This document shows positions 35,729 to 44,638 of a stretch of DNA of 64,000 nt, one piece after another; within the stretch, counting starts at the first letter, position 1, and each line of letters begins with the position of its first letter. Under the pieces are notes generated by a model. The model did no database searches, had not been told where the DNA came from, and saw nothing but the letters and a program-made list of their open reading frames with translations. Source of the DNA: Penium margaritaceum (lineage: Eukaryota > Streptophyta > Zygnematophyceae > Desmidiales > Peniaceae); NCBI GenBank assembly GCA_023375785.1, contig SZWC01007402.1, positions 34,208-98,207 on the forward strand, in the 5' to 3' direction. A program made the translations under genes and the position numbers.

Positions 35729-37260
35729 ATGCCTCGTGACGACGAGTCAGTCATAGCTGAGCTGCAGCGTGAGTTGAACGCCTCGCGCTGATCTTCAGCG
35801 CAAGGCTGAAGATCACCTTAAGGTCGCGAATGATAATCGCACGGCCTTTTCTGATGAGGTCGCCACCATTGTGCTGAAGCGTCTCCCTGATGTGTCAGAC
35901 CCTTCTGCTGCTACTACTGCTGGCACCAGTGTTGCTACCGCGTCCACTCCATCTGTTGCACACAGCGTTGCCCCCTCATGTACCGCAAGCCCCCCTGTTG
36001 TCCCTCGCCAGCATGACTTCTTCTCCCAACCTCCAGCCCTAGCACCTGGCATTGCCTTCTCCTCCTGGGAGATCCGCTTCAGTGCTTGAGCATAGGGAGA
36101 ACACTTATGGGAGTACTACTTCCCATCAGTCAACCCTTTCACCCCTGATGCCGCCGAGTGTGCGTGCACCATCCGTGCCCTTATTGCTGCTGTGCCAGAA
36201 GCCTTAGTCGACGGTGTCGGGAACTACAATGCTGACCCTATTGTTTAGCGTCTGGCTGACCCAGTCGGTGCTTAGACCATGTTGCGTTGTCGCAATACAT
36301 TCACTGGTCAGGCAGCTCAAAGTGCGTTCACCGTCCAATTAAACACGCTCCTAATGCGTGCTAATGAAACGACAGATGCTTATCGGGCTCGCGGTCTCAA
36401 ATTGCTTCGCGAGCTTGACAAGGCTGCCCCAAGGCAACTGTCTGCTGTCTATACCATGGTCAATGGGTTGATCCCCAAACTGTCCGATCTTCTTCGTGAC
36501 GTCAAGGATGATGAGCTGCGGCGTCTTGCCTCTCAACCAGTGCCTCCCGAGTCGCCGCCTGGTGTGGGTGCGCTTTAAGACTTCACATCTAAGCGTCTTG
36601 CTGCCTGGTGGACCATCCTCCAAAACAAACGCATACACCGCACAATAGTGGCCGCTGTTACCATTCCCTCCTCTTCTCCCTCTCCTGCCTCTTCATCTGC
36701 CTCCACCACCTCATCTTTACCTTCCACCTCTACGGCCGCAAGTCTTGCCTCACAAGGCCATGGTCGTGGATGCGGTCGTGGCCGGGGCAGAGGGAGGACC
36801 AAGGACAAACCTCCATCTTGTGTTCCTGGTGAAGTAGTCTGCTAGAACTGCTGATCCTTCGAGCATTCTGCTCATACGTGCCCCGCACCCCTTGACAACC
36901 TCCGCTTTGCATGCACCATGCGTGCACATTGGGCGCGCACTGGTGGTTCCTCTTCCTCTGCCACCAGCTCCAGCTCTAGCTCCAGCACCACTTCCCGGAC
37001 CACCAGCTCCTCCTCTGCTCAAGTCTACTCTACCGCTGGTCTTGCGCCCGCTCCATTGGTCCCGTACCCCTGGGGATGGCCGCCATCCTATGGAATACCA
37101 GTGTATGCCGCCCTCCCTTGCCTGTCTACGTTGCTCCTCCTTGGTTTCCTCCTTCCTCAAGGTCTTCTCCTCCATCGTCTGCACCTTCGGTCGACGGCGA
37201 GTGCCAGCTGGAGCAGTCTCTCCTCCAACGTTTTCACCTTCACGATCAGGGAGGTGAGAG
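35729..37260 (+). pseudogene. gag: Copia E gag with zinc knuckle
   Basis: The likely start is the ATG at 35729 (MPRDDESVIAELQRELNASR); a shift follows within about 100 bp. The main frame from 35871 reads FSQPPALAPGIAFSSWEIRF, EYYFPSVNPFTPDAAEC, TDAYRARGLKLLRELDKAAPR and ISKL-type helices to VPPESPPGVGAL. A Gly/Arg-rich segment (GHGRGCGRGRGRGRTKDK) precedes a CCHC knuckle near 36838-36885. The knuckle keeps C, C, H and C spacing, but two stop codons fall within it. A Ser/Thr tract of about 50 residues follows. The frame has roughly six stops. It corresponds to the gag of element F, which shares FQSWEISFRMWA and the EYY/AYYTLTYDPT spacing. Confidence 0.82.
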
Positions 37261-37261
37261 T

Positions 37262-37696
37262 GTGACATCGTTGGCCAGAGGTCTTGCATATCAGACTGAC
37301 AGTGTTCTTCATGGGGACCCTCCCGGCCATGTTCTTGGGTCACCGTCTGCGTCTGTCCCTTGGGTCGAGCATTGGCAGTCTGTCTTTCTTCCTTACTGTA
37401 TTTCTGTGTGTTCTACGTCTCTTCCCTCCATTGGCACTATTGCCACCAATGGCGTCCTCCCTCACGCTCGTGTCTCCCGTGGCTTCTGGGTCCTTGACTC
37501 GGGATCCACCCACTACATGACGTTTGTCCGTTCTGCATTCGTCTCGTTGGGTCCCGTCAGCTCCTTTCGCTTTGTGCGGAATGGATCCGGCCAGTTTCTC
37601 CCCATCCAGGGCGTTGGTGTTGTCCGTTCTGTTGGTCCCAACAGAGTACTGTTTCTTCCTAACGTTCTGTATGTGCCATGTTTGGAGCTCAGGTGA
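37262..37696 (+). pseudogene. Copia E protease
   Basis: The frame 37076-37696 contains RGFWVLDSGSTHYMTFVRSA, the aspartic protease active site (DSG) of copia elements, at about 37491-37540. GSGQFLPIQGVGVVRSV and VLFLPNVLYVPCLELR follow, the usual end of the copia protease domain. The enzyme would cut the gag-pol polyprotein. It is one base out of frame with gag upstream and with the segment downstream, so shifts lie on both sides. The active site itself looks intact. Confidence 0.85.
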
Positions 37697-39012
37697 TGTC
37701 AGTGCCTTCCCTTGATGATCAGGGCATGGATTTCTCATCCAGTCATGGTGTTGGCACGGTCCGGCTTCGTCCCTCCAGCAGCATCGTCTTGCTCGGTGTC
37801 AAGTGTGGCAAGATTTACCGTGTTCCTCTTCTTGCCCCCTCTGCCGCTTCTATTGGATCCTCCCTCGTCCATGTCGTACCCTCTCTCTCCCCTGAGGCTG
37901 TTCGTCTCTTGCATTACAGTGTTGGTCATGTAGACACTGCCGTCGTCACTAGCATGCTTAAGCTCCAGCCCGTTGTTGGACTCCCTCCTTCCACCTTTCC
38001 TTCACCCTGTCCCTCCAATTGTCTTGACTGTGCCCAAGGCAAAATTCTCTCCGTTTGCCTCGTCTGGCTCCCAGACCTCCCACCCCCTTGACCTCATCCA
38101 CGCAGACACCTTGGGTCCTCTCCCTCACGAGTTCCTTGGGGGTGTCTGTTGATTCGTACTTTGCCTTACTGATGACTTCTCCCGTTTATGTTGGGTCTTC
38201 GCTCTTCGTCAAAAGAGTGATGCCTGTGATGTCATTGAGTCTTGGCTGGTGCAAGCTGAACGAGCATGTCAGCGCTCACTGTGGGTTTTTCGCAGTGACC
38301 GGGGCGGTGAGTTCCTAGGACCCACCGCCCGGCTCCTTCCATCCAAAGGGGTGTGCCTGGAGACCTCTGCTTCCTACACACCCCAACAGAATGGGGTTTC
38401 TAAGCGTTGGAATCGGATGCTTGCGGATGGTGTTCGCACCCTCTTGTCTGAGCCCGGCCTCTCCCCCATGTTCGTCTTTGAGGCCATGAGTTACATGACC
38501 TGGGTCTGGAACCGTGTTCCCCACGGTCCACTCCTTCGCACTATCACTCCGTTTGAACGCTGGTATGGCACGCGCGCTGACCTTCGCCTTGCGCGCGTGT
38601 GGGGTTGCGTTGCGTCTGACTGGCTGCCTAAGGATCTCCGCGACGAGAACCTCTCCCCGCGTGGTCGCCTCTACCCCTTCTTGGGTGTTTCTACGCAGTC
38701 CAAGGCATGGCAATTCTGGGACACTGAGCACCAGCATGTCATTGAGTCTCGTGATGCCTTATTCTTGGAGTCCACCTTTCTCCGTGACCTCAGTCGTCCC
38801 TCGACCGCTGACCCCCTTCTACTACTCTGTCGGTTACGGGAGGAAGTTTTCCATATGGTCCCTCCTAATGCATCTCCCCAGCAGCCTTCACCCATCAAGC
38901 GTCCTCCGGTGTCCGGCACCGTGTCCACATCGTCCTCAGGGTCCCTGTCGTCTATTTCATCCTCAGGGCCCCTGCACACTCCTCTGCGGCCCCATCCAGT
39001 CCACACACTCTC
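37697..39012 (+). pseudogene. Copia E integrase
   Basis: The pre-integrase segment lies in 37678-38091: RLLHYSVGHVDTAVVTSML and NCLDCAQGKI, a zinc-finger-like H-H-C-C arrangement. The core begins near 38090 with DLIHADTLGPLPHEF, broken by a TGA after GGVC, then resumes at 38249 with RSLWVFRSDRGGEFLGP and SYTPQQNGVSKRWNR. The DDE triad therefore keeps both Asp but has Lys instead of Glu in NGVSKRWN (element F has NGVSERWN). The C-terminal part (TPFERWYGTRADLRLARVWG, FLGVSTQSKAWQFWD, VIESRDALFLES) is well kept, followed by a Ser/Pro-rich linker. The enzyme would insert element DNA; the Lys substitution alone should inactivate it. Confidence 0.87.
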
Positions 39013-40915
39013 GTGCCCACTCATTCTCCTCCTGACTCGCCGTCGTCCGGAGACCCTCTCCGTCCGGCACATGTGTCTCCATTTGTCCGTGATGGGCATC
39101 TTCACGCACTTCCCACGTGCTCCTCCAGTTTCTCTGTGCCCTCTGTCCGTCCTTCTCAGTCCCAACCTGCACAGTCACCAGCCTTGCCAACCGGCATGGA
39201 TGCCTTGGGCTTGGCGACAGGGGTTTTCCACCCTAGCTCGGCCCTCGGCTACACACTGTTCCGGACGGAACATGAGTGCACTCTTCATACTGCCATTCTT
39301 GGCAGCATCGCTGCGTGCCATGCAACAGTTGCCTCCATACCCACGTTGCCTGATCTGACCACAGTTCGACAGGCACGCATGGCACCAGACACACAACAAT
39401 GGGAGGCTACGATGCGGGATGAGCTCAGAGCCCTCGACGATCATGTTGTGTATGAGCTGGTCGATCTGCCGCCCGGCCATAAGGCCATCGATACCCGCCG
39501 AGTCTTCCGTCGGAAGTACAAACCCAACGGTGTACTCGACAAGTACAAGGCACGTCTCACCGCCAAGGGGTTCTCTCAAGTCCCCAGGGTTGACTTCGAC
39601 TAGACATTTGCTCCCGTCGAATGATACACTACGGCTCACGCCCTCCTAAGTCTCGTAGTACACCATGATTGGGAGCTCGAGCAAATGGACGTGAACGATG
39701 CCTTCTTGCATGGAAGATTGAATGATGAGATCTATATGGTGTAGCCCCCAGGGTTCTCGGATGGCACCGACAGAGTTTGGAGACTGCGGAAGGCCCTCTA
39801 TGGGCTCAAACAGTAGCCATGGTGTTGGAACCAGGAGATCACCTCCACCCTTGAAAAAGGGGGGTACCAACGCAGCACAGTGGATCCTTCCCTCTTCATT
39901 ACACCTCGGTCTACACCGTTTGCTGCCATCCTCGTCTACGTCGATGACTTGTTGATTTCCTCCCCCAGTCAAGAGGCAGTGTCATCTTTGAAGTCTCTGC
40001 TGCAGTCTGCGTACAAGATGAAAGATTTGGGTCTAGCACGTCTCTTTCTTGGCATGGAGCTTGAGCGAGATCGTGCTCGTCGTATCCTTCACGTTCACCA
40101 GGCGGCTTATGTCAGGAGCCTGGGGGAGCGCTTTGCCAGCCTGCTTGAGGTCGTGTCCACTACATCAACACGGATGACGCCTGTTGGGCAAAGGCTGATG
40201 AAAACTCTGGATGTATCAAAGCTGGGGGAGCTAGTGGATGTCACAAACTAGCTGCGAGTCATAGGCTCCCTGATGTACCTGGCTACCACCACCAGAGAAG
40301 ACGTCGCTTTTGTTGTGAACTTCCTTGCCCAGTTCTCCTAGTGCCCGAGAGCATGCCACATGGAGGCTGCGTTGCGCGACGTCAAGTATGCACTACGTGA
40401 GCGGGCCTCTACTACCAGGCACAGCCGTCAGTGGTCGTCGATGGCTACACTGACAATGATAGGGCGCATGATGCAGATGATCGCAATCGCATTGGTTATG
40501 TCTTTCTTGTTAGTGGGACAGCCATTTCATGGAAAAGTGACAAGCAGCGTTGTGTCGCACGCAGCTCTAGTGAGGCCAAATATGTCACGCTTGGTGCAGG
40601 CATCTGTGAGACTGTTTGGTTGTGTCGCTTGTTGCAGCATTTGCGTATTCCCATCCACTGCATCACTTTGCACTGTGACAACTAAAGCACAAAAGCTATT
40701 GCTAAGAATGATGGAATGCATCACACTCGCACAAAGCATATCAATGTGGAACATCATTTTGTGCGTGAGCGTGTGGCTGCAGACGACATCTAGATTGTCT
40801 CCGCTGACACCCGACAGCAACGAGCTGACTTCCTCACGAAGGCACTAAGCAACAATGTGTTCAAGATTGCAGTTCACTCTGTTGGGTTGCTATGTTCCTG
40901 TGATGCTCCTGGTTG
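39013..40915 (+). pseudogene. Copia E reverse transcriptase and RNase H
   Basis: The domain opens at about 39385 with QWEATMRDELRALDDHVVYE, followed by KYKARLTAKGFSQVPRVDFD and a TAG at 39601. DWELEQMDVNDAFLHG, RLRKALYGLKQ and the catalytic ILVYVDDLLISSP near 39930 follow. MKDLGLARLFLGMELERD, MYLATTTREDVAF and the RNase H motifs GYTDNDRAHDADDRNRIGY, CVARSSSEAKY, CDN and HHTRTKHINVEHHFVRE complete it. Stops occur at 39601, 39742, 39813, 40249 and 40339, and a shift lies near 40400. YVDD is intact. The end reads ADFLTKALS and is followed by about 110 bp before the polypurine tract. Confidence 0.88.
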
Positions 40916-41009
40916 ATGTGTCATGCCAATGCTTGGGTACAATTCAGTCATGTGTCACGTCTCGTGACGTCTGTGTCGTGTTGTGAGTGTACGAGTTTGT
41001 GTCGGCTGT

Positions 41010-41026
41010 GGGTCATAGGGGAGTAT
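41010..41026 (+). other. Polypurine tract of copia E
   Basis: The purine-rich run ggtcataggggagtat directly precedes the TG of the 3' LTR. It matches the position expected for plus-strand priming. Confidence 0.75.
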
Positions 41027-41244
41027 TGATATGTGTGACAGTACCACGTAGTGACCTCTGGCCTCGTTGTACACTCACCTCACGATGCAGGTGACTAACC
41101 AGAGAGAGACGACTCCTCTGACGACCTCACCGTGGTGACCTGGCTGCACGACTACACACCTGAATTTATGTGGCCACAAACCACGTCCTGATTATCACAT
41201 GCAGCAGACTCGTGCTTGATGTTGTTGCTCACCAAGTTGGGTGT

Positions 41245-41405
41245 TGTAGCGTGGCAGTGCCACGCTGACCGGTCGAAGGAGCCACGTGGCTCGAACGGGG
41301 TCACCTGGGACAATGGGCGGTGAGACGCGATGGCTTAAGGGTCGGAGACCCTCAAGCACCACGGTTTTGGCCTAGTCGGCCAAGGATTCCGTCGAATCCG
41401 TTACA
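41245..41405 (+). repeat. TRIM 5' LTR
   Basis: 161 bp, tgtagcgtggcag to ccgttaca. It contains a short inverted word (gtggcagtgccacg) near its start and the words gtcgaaggagccacgtggc and gcctagtcggccaagg, all shared with the second copy. Confidence 0.92.
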
Positions 41406-41406
41406 T

Positions 41407-41418
41407 TGGTATTAGAGC
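41407..41418 (+). other. TRIM primer-binding site
   Basis: TGGTATTAGAGC differs by one base from the plant initiator Met complement. Similarity may extend further: cagggctcgaatcc recalls the T-arm complement beyond the usual 12 bases. Confidence 0.85.
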
Positions 41419-41487
41419 TCCAGGGCTCGAATCCCACATCGGGATTACCAGAGATGCCGAGGCGGCTCTCACTCCTAGTGGGGGGAG

Positions 41488-41648
41488 TGTATCCTGGCAG
41501 TGCTACGCTGACCGGTCGAAGGAGCCACGTGGCTTGAGCCGGGTCACCTAGGACTGTGGGCGGTGAGACGGGATGGCTTGAGGGTCAGAGAACCTCAAGC
41601 ACCGCGGTTTTGGCCTAGTCGGCCAAGGATTCCGTCGAATCCGTTATA
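41488..41648 (+). repeat. TRIM 3' LTR
   Basis: 161 bp, tgtatcctggcag to ccgttata, same length as the first copy with a modest number of substitutions. It is preceded by the purine run gtggggggag. Confidence 0.92.
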
Positions 41649-41911
41649 GGTGCACACCCACAACTTATTCCTTTCTGAATTCTTGACAGGATTGACAGGA
41701 TTTGTTTATTGTGGACAGGTGGTAGCGAGCGAGACTGAGCTCGCAACTCGCTTGCTCGCTACCCGTCACCTAACAGCTCGTACTGCTGTGACCCTTTTTT
41801 GTTGTTCCAGGTTTTCTAAATTGCGTCAAGCAATCCATGGCCGTTCTTGGCCCTACTTGGCTCCTTGCACCTGCGTACTGTGTCTTGCTAGTCCAGCAGG
41901 CTTGTCTACAG

Positions 41912-42215
41912 ATGTTAGCAGACTCAAGCACTACCGAGACTCCGGAGAGAACTTCCCTGACAGGGATGTCCCTCCTCCGCCTCCCATCCAAGTGGACGAA
42001 GACACAGATTACGTCATTGAGGACATCCTCAATCATAGACGACGAGGCAAGATGAGAAAATATCTTGTCAAGTGGCACGGCTACGATGTCGCACATAACA
42101 CCTGGGAACCCTACGACAATCTCATAGACGTCGATCATCTCATCTACGGCTATATCGCCGTCTCCGGGCCACATCTGTACGTGCACAGGGATGTCGCCGC
42201 TACAAGGGGGGGAAG
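41912..42215 (+). pseudogene. Gypsy C pol C-terminus with chromodomain
   Basis: This is the 3' part of the pol gene of element C, separated from the rest by copia E. It resumes with SRLKHYRDSGENFP. After a Pro-rich linker comes a well-kept chromodomain, YVIEDILNHRRRGKM, YLVKWHGYDVAHNTWEPYD and VDHLIYGY (about 42008-42150). Aromatic residues that form the methyl-lysine cage in chromodomains appear as Y, W and W/Y at the usual spacing. The frame is open to 42246 and runs into the 3' LTR. Open reading upstream of 41912 in the same frame lies in the copia E LTR and is accidental. The purine run acaaggggggggaag precedes the LTR at 42216. Confidence 0.88.
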
Positions 42216-42782
42216 TGGTACGCACCAGACATACACGAGTCCCTAATCTTATCGAGTGGGTATTTCTGTTATTACGCAAACAATCTATCGCATCGCGAGG
42301 ACCACGATATTCACTCCAACGGCCGAGGGCAAACTAGCCAACTACCTCGCCTTGAATGGATATTCTCGAACCTTTTGACAGTTTCCACCACTCTCGCGAA
42401 CCTACGAACAGAAGTTTCACGACCTTTTGGTGGAATTCTCGACGCTTCACGAAGAATCTGGATCTATAAAGATGCATTGCGCATCTTCACCGTCGATTCT
42501 TGAAGAACCCCTATTTCTCGGCGGACGTTCTCGAATCCGACCACTCACGACGCGACTCCGTACATGTCGCTCGACATTCGACCCAACGACCCTCACTATG
42601 CTTCATTTGTAACTCGACACTTGTATATATATATATATGTATATATATGTATATATATGTGTATATATATACATATATGTGTATATACATATACATACGT
42701 AAACATACATACATACATATATACATACATACATACATACATACATACATACATACATACATACATACATACATACATACAT

Positions 42783-42822
<40 letters not shown>

Positions 42823-42983
42823 ACATACATACATACATGCATGCATGCATGGATGCATACATACATACATACAAACATACATACATACAAACATACATAC
42901 ATATATATGAATACATATGTTCGATCGTTTCGACACTCGTCATCAAAGTACACTTACTGCTGATAGTGAACTTCTCAAGCGTC
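42216..42983 (+). repeat. 3' LTR of gypsy C, truncated, with microsatellite
   Basis: It starts tggtacgcaccagac and follows the 5' LTR of C closely through ggcaaactagcc, here uninterrupted. The microsatellite occupies 42622-42920. Homology resumes with tcgatcgtttcgacactcgtc and stops near cttctcaagcgtc (42983). The last 60-80 bp of the LTR are missing, so the right end of element C is lost. Confidence 0.83.
42622..42920. repeat. Long compound microsatellite (TATATG, CATA, CA)
   Basis: A compound array of tatatatg, then about thirty cata units, then ten or so ca units, then cata with catg and caaa variants. It lies at the point of the gypsy LTR where B has only tatatatg. Open frames across it (about 100-200 codons of alternating Tyr/Ile/His/Thr or Met/Tyr/Val/Cys) are translated microsatellite, not genes. 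Confidence 0.97.
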
Positions 42984-43688
42984 ATATATGTATATACATA
43001 TATATGTAGGATAAAATTACGAGAGGTGCCTGTTTCAATCCCACCTTGGACACGAGGTCACGACCGCCTTTTGTCGTTTGTCCTCGATGCTGTACTAGGT
43101 CCTTGTGAAGCAGAAACTCCGATTCTGGAAGCGCCATTCTGTCGAATGCCTGTTTTTTATCAATCGTGGCCATGGTGGCAGCCACCCTGACAAAAGTAAT
43201 AGATTCCGTTCACTAGCGTCTAGGCAAATAGTCACAAAGAAGGTACTCGACTGTCCACACAAATAGTCACACTATTTATGTGACTGCTACGTGCGCAGGT
43301 GGATGTCTAAAGATTCGTTGAGAACCAGCACTTCAAGTTCGACGAACAATAAGCGATGCGGATGGATACTAGATGAATGAACTTTGCTTTTCATAAAGAC
43401 GGGATTTGCATGGACTCCTCAAAAGAAGTTTGTGGATGTCATCGTAAATCTACTTGACACAAAGCGAAGTGAAAAAATAGTTATGTGATGGTTGCGTCCT
43501 ATCCGTTCACGGGCGACTTTTCGCTCCGAGTAGTTCCCATAACCATTAAAGTGAAAGACAGAGACACAATGTTACGGGTCACCCGCATCCATTTGCTTGA
43601 ACCTGCTTACCGATCGGCATATATGATAGTCAACTACAAGGGTAGCAGCCGTGAGTATTGATGCGATCCAAACGAGGCATAAACAAAA
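42984..43688. other. Unassigned sequence between gypsy C and copia F
   Basis: This begins with a short imperfect palindromic atatatgtatatacatatatat and continues as unique-looking DNA of mixed composition. I see no retrotransposon protein motif, LTR partner or RNA gene. A repeated phrase, aaatagtcac, occurs at about 43218 and 43260. It could be the remnant of the sequence into which copia F inserted, or part of the rearrangement that removed the end of gypsy C. Confidence 0.5.
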
Positions 43689-44531
43689 CTAGAAATGCTA
43701 GGCGGCACGTTTGGGCAATAGCATTGTTGATGCAGCATGCGGGCTTCCACGCTCGTTGCTTAAGTCTGCTGCCCCCTCAGTCTGTTGCTCTAGAGTCTGG
43801 AAGCTCTGGGTTTGTTACTCAAAAATGTGTGCGCCAGTGTTAGCGCTAGAAAGAAGCTGAAAACTGAAAGTGACTGATTAGGAATGAAGAATGAGAAACA
43901 ATGGGAGACCCCTCCAAGTTCTAGTTCCCCCCCACTAGTGTAGAACTTGTTACTCAGCTAACCAGCCAATCAGAAAATAGTCCTAGGCCTATTTTCTGGC
44001 AGGCAGGGTTTTCTTGGTGAGCCCTGCCAGACGCCCGACAGCCCAAAACCCCGGTGTCGTCCGTTTGGCCTAAAAACTGGACCATACCATAATACCGACG
44101 CTGCGAACGTAGTCGTGCGGTCAGAATCAGCTAAAAAAATTGAAGCAAAGAGTTACGGCTGCCCAAACCCGGGCAGTGCCTACGACAGTCAGTGATGTCA
44201 AACAGGGCCACACAATAAGAAACATGGACCCTAGGCACAACATGATGTTGCAGATGCAATGGCATGACCAGAAGCACCGCTGACTGCATGTAGACAGCAT
44301 CTACAGTGGCAGTGACCGCCGGCGGCCCGACCGCCGAGGAGGCCTGCCGATGGAGCTAAGCGCATCGCCAGAGGGAGGAGGCTCTAGCGAACTGAGTAGG
44401 CCTCAGTGTGCGTCAGCTCCACCGAACGACACTCCAGCAGCGTTGAGTCTCGCTGTCAGTCATCTGCACGCCAATGTACACAAGCCGGGAGGACACAACA
44501 GAGTACAATGAGAGATACACGAAAAGCAACA
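43689..44531 (-). repeat. 3' LTR of copia F (left copy)
   Basis: It aligns with 51617-52462 along its length. Read on the minus strand it starts TGTTGCTTTTCG and ends GCATTTCTAG. It carries the words gttttctggcaggcaggg and ccgccgaggaggcctgc, shared with the right copy. Confidence 0.92.
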
Positions 44532-44541
44532 CTCCCCCATG
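44532..44541 (-). other. Polypurine tract of copia F
   Basis: On the minus strand the sequence just before the 3' LTR reads CATGGGGGAG, a typical polypurine tract. Confidence 0.8.
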
Positions 44542-44638
44542 ACTCACAGGCGTAGTGCACATGTGCGGGCAGAGACACAGTCAACAACCAGACTCCCCCA
44601 GGTCACGCAGAGACGCAGGCAGGGACAAAGAGAGTCAC

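Larger units (their letters stand above)
41245..41648 (+). mobile_element. TRIM (miniature LTR retrotransposon), 404 bp
   Basis: Two direct repeats of 161 bp (41245-41405 and 41488-41648) bracket only 82 bp. Each repeat starts TGTA and ends in A (ttaca and ttata). Straight after the first lies TTGGTATTAGAGC, an initiator-Met primer-binding site with one change. Straight before the second lies gtggggggag, a polypurine tract. The flanks are GGTGT and GGTGC, a 5-bp target duplication with one change. The uninterrupted GGTGC is seen in the 5' LTR of element E. There is no coding capacity, so it must have moved using proteins of another element. These features together define a terminal-repeat retrotransposon in miniature. 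The plus orientation follows from the priming sites. Confidence 0.93.
41027..41908 (+). repeat. 3' LTR of copia E, interrupted by TRIM
   Basis: It starts tgatatgtgtgacag and ends cttgtcta, aligning with 33234-33729. Alignment is lost at ttgggtg (41243) and regained at ggtgcacaccca (41649); the bases between are the TRIM. Confidence 0.9.
33234..41910 (+). mobile_element. Ty1/copia LTR retrotransposon E, nested in gypsy C
   Basis: E is a copia element in the same orientation as its host. It has a 496-bp 5' LTR, a perfect initiator-Met primer-binding site, a 2-kb leader with tandem repeats, gag, protease, integrase, reverse transcriptase-RNase H, a polypurine tract and a 3' LTR. The 3' LTR is itself interrupted by the TRIM at 41245-41648. 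ATGTT occurs in the host gene on both sides of E (33227-33231 and 41912-41916), within one to three bases of the LTR ends, and is the likely target duplication. All open frames carry stops or shifts, so E is not autonomous. Confidence 0.92.
28267..42983 (+). mobile_element. Ty3/gypsy chromodomain retrotransposon C, with nested insertions
   Basis: C belongs to the same family as B. Its parts are a 5' LTR (28267-29784), primer-binding site, gag, pol, then a gap filled by copia E (about 33232-41911), and finally the chromodomain, polypurine tract and 3' LTR (from 42216). The two halves join in frame when E is removed: the left half stops after the codons for F-H-V and the right half resumes with V-S-R-L-K-H, matching H-I-S-R-L-K-H of B. 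The 5' LTR holds a solo LTR. The 3' LTR contains a large microsatellite and is cut short near 42983. The reverse transcriptase core is deleted, so C is defective. Confidence 0.88.

Noticed and set aside
41434-41452. tRNA gene in the TRIM interior
   Set aside because: The 82-bp interior lacks a cloverleaf; only the primer site and a T-arm-like word are present.
33234-41910. Exact 5-bp target duplication for copia E
   Set aside because: ATGTT is present on both sides but one to three bases away from the LTR ends, so I report it as likely rather than exact.
41650-42246. Host chromodomain gene
   Set aside because: The chromodomain is the displaced end of gypsy C pol; the upstream half of the frame is copia E LTR sequence.
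42500-43190. Open frames of 100-208 codons across the CATA microsatellite
   Set aside because: Products are alternating Tyr/Ile/His/Thr or Cys/Met/Tyr/Val, which is the microsatellite translated.
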